A stretch of DNA of 7,305 nt from contig JAJYYR010000035.1 in NCBI GenBank assembly GCA_021800805.1, forward strand, positions 1 through 7,305, given 5' to 3'. The stretch is from a bacterium (lineage in GTDB: Bacteria > SZUA-79 > Acidulodesulfobacterales > Acidulodesulfobacteraceae). The position numbers and the translations under genes are program-made. The notes beneath the pieces are model-generated. The model did no database searches, was not told the origin of the DNA, and was given only the letters and a program-made list of their open reading frames with translations. Below are positions 1 to 5,886 of this stretch, one piece after another. Each line of letters starts with the position of its first letter. Position 1 is the stretch's first letter.

Positions 1-1526
1 ATAGTAATATTAATAAAAAAACGGTTCAAAGGAGAACCGTACGCCCGAATCATATCGCTAAATATAGATACATATATAATAAATATAATAAAAGAGTCGA
101 AAAGCATCCCGTCCCCGATTTTCTTATGCAAAAAGTTTCCCTTGTAGGCAGAGGAAGCGTTAAATCCGCATTAATGCTCTTATCGCGCGAAACAGGCGTC
201 CCCGTTATTTTTTACGGGGGTTTCCCCGCCGAATTAAAAAACGACGCATATTATAAAGCTGTTCCTTTATACAATGTATTAAAAGGGTTGGTAATTTCCA
301 ACGGCTTTAAATACAGCTATAAAAACGGAATGTTATATGTTTACGCGGTAGAGGAAAAAACGTTTCATATTCCGGTTTCCGATTTACTTTCGTCTTTTTC
401 GTCCACGGTCGGGATAAGCGGTATGAACGGGCAGAACAATAATAACAATAATATAAGTAATTCTAATTCTGCCGGTATGCCGGACGGTCAGAATACGGGA
501 AGCGCTCAGCCGGTCGGTACGGCTTCGGCAAATTCCATAAATCCTGCCGGCAATACTAACGAAAGCAACGCAGTTTCTTCTAATCCTTCCGGCTCTATTT
601 CTTTAACGCTTTCGGAGTCCGACAGCCTCTATGGCATTATTTCAAGGAATATTAAAGAAATGCTCACGAAAAAAGGAAAATATTTCATTAATCCCAAAGA
701 CGGGTTAATATGGGTTAAAGACAGGGTTTCCAATGTCAACGAAGTTTCCGCCTATATAAAAAGAATCGATAAATTTCTTTCAAAACAGGTTTTTTTAAAA
801 GTCGAGGTAATAGACGTAAGTTTAAATAAAGGATTTCAAACCGGCATAAACTGGAATCTGTTATTTAATCAGGCATTCAAATCGAATGCTTTCGGTGCAG
901 AGTCTATATCGGTTGCGGCTCAGCTTGCCTCAGGAAATAATATATCAAATGCGCCGTATATCGGCTTTACCGGTTCAGGAAACAGCAGCGCAATTTTAAA
1001 TGCGCTTAAAACGCAGGGGGCGGTTAACGTAATATCTCAGCCGAGGCTTGTTTTGATTGACGGGCAGACTAGGCTGATTTCATCGGGAACGATAACTCCG
1101 TATATTTCGAGCATACAGACTATGGCTTTAAGTTTGTCCCAGACCGAGACTTATCCCGTTATATCTCAGGTGCAGACCGGTCTTTCCATATCCTTTACTC
1201 CTCATATAAATTTTAAAAACAATTCGGTTTCCGTTACTTTAAGCCTGATAGACAATTCTATTACGGGTTACCAGTCTTTTTCGGTCAGCGGCGACAGTTT
1301 CAGCAACCCGGTAATAGAATCAAAAAGTTTCTCGGACACCGTTAACGTAAAATCGGGTTCTACGGTACTTGTCGGCGGCATATTGACCGCCGATAAAACA
1401 AAAAATACATATGGAATTCCTATATTGTCTAAAATTCCGTTGATAGGGAACTTATTTAACTCTATAAACGATTTAAGCCAAAAGGAAGATCTCCTGATTA
1501 TGCTGACCCCTAAAATAACTTTATAA
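1..1526 (+). CDS. Type IVb-like pilus secretin (PilN/BfpB/GspD superfamily), 5' end outside window
   Basis: Outer-membrane secretin forming the gated channel for the pilus fibre. Residues are numbered from the ATG at 126. Residues 1-75 look like an STN/N0 domain (GRGSVKSALMLLSRETGVPV). Residues 101-157 form an Asn/Ser/Gly-rich linker with six consecutive Asn. Residues 185-245 are a PilN-like N-domain ending in QVFLKVEVIDVSL. The secretin core spans about 280-466, with NVISQPRLVLIDG at 301-313, and the family signature GIPILSKIPLIGNLF at 430-444. The ATG at 126 is unlikely to be the real start: it has no Shine-Dalgarno sequence and no signal peptide follows it, and the frame is open back to base 3 without any ATG, GTG or TTG. 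The signal peptide (a lipoprotein one in PilN/BfpB) should lie upstream of the window. The protein ends just after the secretin domain, so there is no C-terminal pilotin-binding extension. Secretin identity is certain; the type IVb assignment is an inference. Confidence 0.9.
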   Translation, partial: SNINKKTVQRRTVRPNHIAKYRYIYNKYNKRVEKHPVPDFLMQKVSLVGRGSVKSALMLLSRETGVPVIFYGGFPAELKNDAYYKAVPLYNVLKGLVISNGFKYSYKNGMLYVYAVEEKTFHIPVSDLLSSFSSTVGISGMNGQNNNNNNISNSNSAGMPDGQNTGSAQPVGTASANSINPAGNTNESNAVSSNPSGSISLTLSESDSLYGIISRNIKEMLTKKGKYFINPKDGLIWVKDRVSNVNEVSAYIKRIDKFLSKQVFLKVEVIDVSLNKGFQTGINWNLLFNQAFKSNAFGAESISVAAQLASGNNISNAPYIGFTGSGNSSAILNALKTQGAVNVISQPRLVLIDGQTRLISSGTITPYISSIQTMALSLSQTETYPVISQVQTGLSISFTPHINFKNNSVSVTLSLIDNSITGYQSFSVSGDSFSNPVIESKSFSDTVNVKSGSTVLVGGILTADKTKNTYGIPILSKIPLIGNLFNSINDLSQKEDLLIMLTPKITL

Positions 1527-1537
1527 GATAAGATTTT

Positions 1538-3238
1538 ATGAAGATAGGCGAATATTTAATATCAAAAGGAAAATTAACGGAAACCCAGATTAAAGACGCT
1601 CTTTTCGTGCAAACTATAAGCGAAAAAAGATTAGGCGAGATTTTAATAGAAAGCGGCTGCATTACAGATTCGGATGTATCCGCTTATCTTGCTTACGATT
1701 CGGGCAGGGAATTTTTTAAGGAATTAAATACCCTGTCTTTATATATCGATAAACAAGAAAACGAAGAGCTAGGTTTTAGTTTTCTTTACGAAATTCCGGC
1801 TATAGTTGTAAGAAAAGAGGATATTCCCTATATAATTTGCAGTGAAATTACCGCAAGCCTTTCCGAAAAAATGGCTTTCGACGAAAATTTAAAAAAATTT
1901 AAAATAGGGTTTTCGACGAAAAGAAAAATTTATGAAGCGCTTAATCAAATATTTATAAACAAGGCCGTATTTTCCGAAAAAGAAATTTTAGATGAAGCAA
2001 TTGAAATTGCCTTATTAAAAGGTTCTCCAAACTTAAGAATCAAGCGGTCCGAAAATTTTTATATGATTATAATGGATACGGAAATAAGTCAGGAAAACAT
2101 AAGGGTTTTAAGTTTAGAAGCAGGCCGGAGAATAATCAATATAATAGCGGGGAATTGTCAAATAACATTGAAAAAGGGGCAAGGATTGGATGCAAAATTT
2201 ATTTTTATTTCTAATTTTTATAAAGGCGTTCGGGTCAATATAAGAGTCGCATTTTTACCTATTTCCTCAAAATTAGATAAAGAATCGGCGCTTTTTGAAG
2301 CGGTTTTGAGAATTCATGGACTGAATAAGGTTATTGATTTTAAATATATCGGATTTACGGATGATAAAGTTGAATTGTTAGAGAAGTCTTATATTCATCC
2401 GCAAGGCTTGATTATTTCGACCGGACCTACCGGTTCGGGTAAAACTACGACGTTTTACGCTATGCTAAAACTTTTGTCGCAGAAGAAAAGTTCTATTATA
2501 ACTATAGAGGATCCGGTAGAAATAGAGCTTAGAGAATCAAACATCACTCAGATGAATATATCGGAAGATTTCGGCTATTCCGAGGCCGTCCGCATTATGT
2601 TAAGAAGCGAGCCGGATATTATGATGATAGGCGAAATTAGGGACGAAATAACGGCAAAACATGCATTAATCGCGGCAGAAACCGGACACCTCGTTCTTAC
2701 TACCCTTCATACCAATTCTTCCCTTTCGATATTCGGCAGATTTAAATCTCTTAATATAGATTCAGGCCAATTATTTTCGGTTTTAAAGTTCATAACCGCA
2801 CAAAGGCTTTATAATCCGCTTTGTCCCGAATGTAAAAAAAGAATCGGTTCGGAGAAATTACCGTCCATATATAGATATGCTTTAGAGGAAAATTTAAAAT
2901 TTACCGCCTCCATGTTGTCTAAGACTAATATGTGCAACAGATTCTTAGATTTTAAAGAAGTTTCATGTTTTGATTCCGTATATGTAAGGGGTGAAAAAAG
3001 TTGCGATAACTGTGGAGGGACGGGATACGTTAAAAGAAAACCGTTAATTGAAATTGCAGAATTCAATGATGCCGTAAAAGAAGAAATATACGGTAATATG
3101 GCTGCGCTTTTTAATCTTTCGTCGCTGGAAGAAATTTTAATGAATTTGTCTAATTTTGAATCTTTAAAAGTTCAATCTTTTAATAAATTGATTAACGGAG
3201 AAATAGACCCCGTAACGTATTTTGATCTGTCGAAATAA
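1538..3238 (+). CDS. Type IV pilus assembly / type II secretion ATPase (PilB/GspE family)
   Basis: Cytoplasmic hexameric ATPase that powers pilin polymerisation through the inner-membrane platform; 566 residues, normal for PilB/GspE. Residues 1-60 match the GspE N-terminal (MshEN-like) domain, with the LGEhL..G.h motif twice (IGEYLISKGKLT and LGEILIESGCIT). All catalytic motifs are present: Walker A GPTGSGKT at 296-303, Asp box ITIEDPVEIE at 321-330, Walker B IMMIGEIRD at 361-369, and His box TGHLVLTTLHTN at 382-393. The VRVNIRVAFLP strand at 231-241 carries the conserved arginines of the N2 domain. A zinc-type tetracysteine site is formed by Cys429/432 and Cys489/492; the interval is longer than I recall for GspE, and Cys466 and Cys477 lie within it. 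It starts 11 bases after the secretin stop with only a weak purine-rich upstream stretch. Possession of the His box does not exclude PilT-like enzymes, but the MshEN domain and tetracysteine site favour the assembly ATPase. Confidence 0.96.
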   Translation: MKIGEYLISKGKLTETQIKDALFVQTISEKRLGEILIESGCITDSDVSAYLAYDSGREFFKELNTLSLYIDKQENEELGFSFLYEIPAIVVRKEDIPYIICSEITASLSEKMAFDENLKKFKIGFSTKRKIYEALNQIFINKAVFSEKEILDEAIEIALLKGSPNLRIKRSENFYMIIMDTEISQENIRVLSLEAGRRIINIIAGNCQITLKKGQGLDAKFIFISNFYKGVRVNIRVAFLPISSKLDKESALFEAVLRIHGLNKVIDFKYIGFTDDKVELLEKSYIHPQGLIISTGPTGSGKTTTFYAMLKLLSQKKSSIITIEDPVEIELRESNITQMNISEDFGYSEAVRIMLRSEPDIMMIGEIRDEITAKHALIAAETGHLVLTTLHTNSSLSIFGRFKSLNIDSGQLFSVLKFITAQRLYNPLCPECKKRIGSEKLPSIYRYALEENLKFTASMLSKTNMCNRFLDFKEVSCFDSVYVRGEKSCDNCGGTGYVKRKPLIEIAEFNDAVKEEIYGNMAALFNLSSLEEILMNLSNFESLKVQSFNKLINGEIDPVTYFDLSK

Positions 3239-3251
3239 TCCGATTATTAAA

Positions 3252-4529
3252 ATGATAAAAAATTATTTAATAAAATTTTATACGCCGGAAGGCAACAGCC
3301 TGATAAAAAATATCAAAGCGGAGAGCTTGTCCGAGGCAAAATCGGCAATAATACTGGAAGGTTATATGCCTGCCGTTGTGCTCCCCAACATATTTTTAGA
3401 TATATTGCGTCCGGTTCGCAACGCAGGCATGAAAGATAAGGAGCTTTCCGTATTTTTTACGGAATTTTATCAGCTTGCAAAATCTTCCGGCTCTGTAGGC
3501 AAGGCATTGAGTTATATGAATAAAGGGGATAAAAAGCCGGCCGCAAGCGGAAAATATAAATTATTATACCCTGTAAAATGGCTTTATTACAATCACAAAC
3601 TATCAAAATCAAGGAAACGGCTTAAACTTATTAAAAATTGCGTTTCTTTGTTAGATAAAGGCGAAACGCTTAAAGAAATCTTTATTTCAAACAATTTTGA
3701 AGAAATTGTTCTTTCGCTGTTAGATTTAGCCGATTCAACCGGCGATTATCCGCAGACTTTTTTAAAAATATCGGAATATTTCGATACAAAAAATTCTTAT
3801 AAAAAGAGTATAGCTGGAGCGTTAGCCTATCCATCTTTTCTATTTTTCTTGCTATTCGTGGCATTTTCGGTATTTTTATATTATATAATTCCGACCTTTG
3901 CTTTATTTTTCAGTCAATTTCCGCATATACCGCAGTCAACTAAAAATATTTTGAGTTTATTTAATTATTTAAAAAATATCTTTATATACTGCATAATTTT
4001 AGCCGCATTCGGTTTAGCCGCGCTCGGTTTTGACTTGTTTCGAATTAAAACTAAAACGGTATCTTTTATGCTTGATATTCCTCAAATCAGAAACATTGTA
4101 AATTACGGCTATCTGAACTGGATTTTTTATCAATTTTCTCTAATGATTTCATCTGGCGTTACGGTTAACGCCGCATTTAATTATTTTAGGAAAAATACTT
4201 CCAAGATATATTTTAAAAATAAATTTGAATTAATTTACGCGGATTTGATTAGCGGAATTACCCTGCATGATTCAATTGTTAATGCAAATTTTTTATCGGA
4301 CGATGCCGTAGAATCTATCGGTTATGCGGAAATAGGAGGTTTTTTGTCCGAAACGGTCTTAAGATTATCGCTGGAATTTAAGGAAAAATCAAACCGGTAT
4401 ATGAAGTTATTTGCAAAAGGATTATTTTTTTTAGCTATTGCTTCCGTCGTATTTTTTTTATTTTTAATATTTTTTTCTTTATTTTTGCCTCTTATCCAAG
4501 GAATGGTCGGATTGCCGGCAAACTATTAA
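3252..4529 (+). CDS. Type IV pilus inner-membrane platform protein (PilC/GspF family)
   Basis: Polytopic platform protein that couples the assembly ATPase to pilin extraction from the inner membrane; 425 residues from the ATG at 3252. That start is preferred over the in-frame TTG at 3222, which lies inside the ATPase gene, because the N-terminus then matches the GspF family (short basic start, YTPEGN turn, then the AES..EAK helix at 23-30). Two T2SSF domains are visible: about 65-190, and about 285-385 with the YAEIGGFLSETVL motif at 358-370. Three hydrophobic segments (about 195-220, 243-262 and 390-417) fit the family topology. The first cytoplasmic domain carries an extra Lys/Arg/Tyr-rich stretch of about 20 residues near 92-127. 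The gene begins 13 bases after the ATPase stop and lacks a clear Shine-Dalgarno sequence, so translation is probably coupled to the ATPase gene. Confidence 0.93.
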   Translation: MIKNYLIKFYTPEGNSLIKNIKAESLSEAKSAIILEGYMPAVVLPNIFLDILRPVRNAGMKDKELSVFFTEFYQLAKSSGSVGKALSYMNKGDKKPAASGKYKLLYPVKWLYYNHKLSKSRKRLKLIKNCVSLLDKGETLKEIFISNNFEEIVLSLLDLADSTGDYPQTFLKISEYFDTKNSYKKSIAGALAYPSFLFFLLFVAFSVFLYYIIPTFALFFSQFPHIPQSTKNILSLFNYLKNIFIYCIILAAFGLAALGFDLFRIKTKTVSFMLDIPQIRNIVNYGYLNWIFYQFSLMISSGVTVNAAFNYFRKNTSKIYFKNKFELIYADLISGITLHDSIVNANFLSDDAVESIGYAEIGGFLSETVLRLSLEFKEKSNRYMKLFAKGLFFLAIASVVFFLFLIFFSLFLPLIQGMVGLPANY

Positions 4530-4538
4530 TCGATTAAT
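4512..4538. repeat. Two adjacent short palindromes at the platform gene / pilin leader junction
   Basis: Two perfect palindromes lie almost back to back: TTGCCGGCAA (4512-4521) and ATTAATCGATTAAT (4525-4538). The second overlaps the TAA stop of the platform gene. They sit just before the 62-base gap that leads into the major pilin. They could be an operator, an RNA processing or stability element, or chance in AT-rich DNA; no T-run follows, so this is not a typical intrinsic terminator. Confidence 0.3.
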
Positions 4539-4575
4539 CAGAATTAAATCAATCAAATCATAACAAATAAAATTT

Positions 4576-4582
4576 AAGGAGG
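4576..4582 (+). promoter_or_regulatory. Strong ribosome binding site of the major pilin gene
   Basis: AAGGAGG is a full Shine-Dalgarno sequence placed nine bases before the ATG at 4592, and it is the best one in the window. The upstream leader (4530-4575) is very A/T-rich, poor in G, and contains AATCA four times between 4536 and 4560, so it should be little structured. This fits the high expression expected of a major pilus subunit compared with the assembly genes before it. Confidence 0.85.
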
Positions 4583-4591
4583 CGGTAAAAT

Positions 4592-5173
4592 ATGATTAAA
4601 AAAAAATTTAAAAAAAGCAACGACGGTTTTACTCTAATGGAAATTATAGTCGCAATGATAGTGGTGGGAATACTATCTGCAGGAGGTTTGATGGTTTATA
4701 ACGGGCTTATAGGTTCGTCAAACGTTACCGCCACGGTTCAATCTATCACTAAAATTGAGTCTGCCGTAAATTCTTATATGCAGGTAAACGGAGGAAGCAT
4801 TATGCCGCCTTCGGGAGTATCTCTTCCTTATGCGATGCAGGAAGATAATCTTCTTCCTGCATCATGGACGGTCAACGGAAATAACGTCGCTCCTCCTAAT
4901 CCGGGTTTTATACAGAGCTATTTTATCTCGACAAATTCCAATCCCGGACAATATCGGTACATAATAGGCATAAATGCCCCTCAGATGACCAATGCGCAGG
5001 CTTTAAATATATGTAATTCATTAGAAAATTCTATATCCGGAGTCGATGCAAGCGAAAACGCCGTTTTTAATATAGGTAACGGACAGACTTGTTTGAGCGA
5101 TTTATTTAACGGCAATGCCTCATCGGCCGATAGTTCTAATTTTCAGGGGAATTTAACCTTTACGTTTAATTAA
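4592..5173 (+). CDS. Major prepilin, type IVb-like
   Basis: Probable major pilus subunit, 193 residues. It has a class III prepilin leader: a basic 12-residue leader ending SNDG, predicted cleavage between Gly12 and Phe13, mature start FTLMEIIVAMIVVGILSAGG, and Glu at +5. Mature Gly14 and Ser17-Ala18-Gly19 match the type IVb pilin TcpA, and there is no Pro22 as in type IVa pilins. The following helix (VYNGLIGSSN to about residue 63) resembles BfpA/TcpA/PilS. Cys141 and Cys167 could close a C-terminal disulfide loop, and the protein ends on an apparent beta strand (NLTFTFN). The leader is much shorter than most type IVb leaders, and the +1 residue is Phe as in type IVa. Calling it the major pilin rests on the strong ribosome binding site, the position after the platform gene, and Glu5; it is an inference. 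Confidence 0.9.
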   Translation: MIKKKFKKSNDGFTLMEIIVAMIVVGILSAGGLMVYNGLIGSSNVTATVQSITKIESAVNSYMQVNGGSIMPPSGVSLPYAMQEDNLLPASWTVNGNNVAPPNPGFIQSYFISTNSNPGQYRYIIGINAPQMTNAQALNICNSLENSISGVDASENAVFNIGNGQTCLSDLFNGNASSADSSNFQGNLTFTFN

Positions 5174-5220
5174 ATTACAAAGAAGCCAAAGAAGTTAAAA
5201 GTTTATACGGATGGATAATT

Positions 5221-5859
5221 ATGAAACATTGCATTATATTAGCCGAAATAGTCGGAATTACCCTGTTTTATACGTTAATATTCTCAAAATTATGTTTCGG
5301 TTTGAGTAAAGGGCAGATTTACAACTTAGAGGCGCAGAATGTAGTAAATACTGCAGACCTCGTAATAAAGGCGGAGCATGCATATTTTTCGAACTACGGA
5401 AGGTTTGCGGACATAGCAGACCTTGAACAAAGCAGTCCGGCATATTTAAGCCCTATTCCGGTTTACAGTTTCAATAATGAAGGGTGCGTGAAGAAAATAT
5501 TATTTAAAATAAATATTTATATCTGCGTAAACTTGCAGGGCGGAACGCTGAATGTTCTTATGCCGGACGATTTTACTTATTCGGATATAGCCGTACGCGA
5601 GATAAGCAAGGGCATTACCGGAAAAACGGAGCAAATTTCGTCCGACGACGGTTTAGCCGATATTTCTTTTAATCTTAAAATAAATCCGCCATCTTTCGCA
5701 TCTAATCCGGATAGCGCTTCTCCGGTTAGTTCGACGCTTACAAGTCCGGATGCGAACGGCGGAACGAGCTATATAAATACCGAAAATCAAAGCGGTTTAA
5801 TAAATAGAGCGGTACAGGCTGTCGTTAGATTTTTTACGGCGGCGCTGAGCCTTTTTTGA
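5221..5859 (+). CDS. Pilin-like protein with degenerate prepilin leader
   Basis: No named family recognised; 212 residues. A hydrophobic helix at about 5-28 is followed by a soluble helix and a pilin-type head (AEHAYFSNYGRFADIADLE at 51-69, then PAYLSPIP). There is no Gly/Phe prepilin site. If processing occurred after Cys4, the mature chain would start IILAE, which puts Glu9 at +5, and the distance from there to the AEHAYF helix would match the next gene's within one residue. Cys89 and Cys102 correspond to Cys100 and Cys114 of that neighbour. Residues 158-192 are a Ser/Pro/Thr/Asn-rich linker, and 193-212 a hydrophobic or amphipathic tail (RAVQAVVRFFTAALSLF). The gene lies 47 bases after the major pilin and has only a weak ribosome binding site. 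The best reading is a minor pilin-like pilus component; an ordinary Sec-exported or membrane-anchored protein is the alternative. Confidence 0.75.
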   Translation: MKHCIILAEIVGITLFYTLIFSKLCFGLSKGQIYNLEAQNVVNTADLVIKAEHAYFSNYGRFADIADLEQSSPAYLSPIPVYSFNNEGCVKKILFKINIYICVNLQGGTLNVLMPDDFTYSDIAVREISKGITGKTEQISSDDGLADISFNLKINPPSFASNPDSASPVSSTLTSPDANGGTSYINTENQSGLINRAVQAVVRFFTAALSLF

Positions 5860-5875
5860 CTGTATATAGAAAGAG

Positions 5876-5881
5876 AAGGAG
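5876..5881 (+). promoter_or_regulatory. Ribosome binding site of the large minor prepilin gene
   Basis: AAGGAG, within GAGAAGGAG, lies five bases before the ATG at 5887. It supports that start codon, which also gives a complete class III prepilin leader. The upstream gap is only 27 bases and contains no terminator. Confidence 0.8.
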
Positions 5882-5886
5882 AATTT

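Noticed and set aside
21..40. Perfect 7-bp inverted repeat ACGGTTC/GAACCGT with an AAAGGA loop that looks like a hidden ribosome binding site
   Set aside because: No ATG, GTG or TTG lies at a suitable distance downstream, and the stretch is inside the open secretin frame; it is most likely chance.
2809..3066. Minus-strand open frame of about 85 codons opposite the ATPase C-terminal region
   Set aside because: It is antisense to the conserved tetracysteine region of the ATPase and has no recognisable protein features.
3222..3251. Upstream TTG start for the platform protein, which would overlap the ATPase end and add ten residues
   Set aside because: It adds residues not typical of GspF N-termini and has no ribosome binding site; the ATG at 3252 gives the family-like N-terminus.
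5211..5220. ATG at 5211 as an alternative start for the gene after the pilin
   Set aside because: It is in another frame and reaches a stop after about 30 codons.
5838..5860. GC-rich stretch followed by a T-run at the end of the short pilin-like gene, resembling a terminator
   Set aside because: The only possible stem is three to four base pairs, and the T-run is coding; the next gene follows after 27 bases with its own ribosome binding site.
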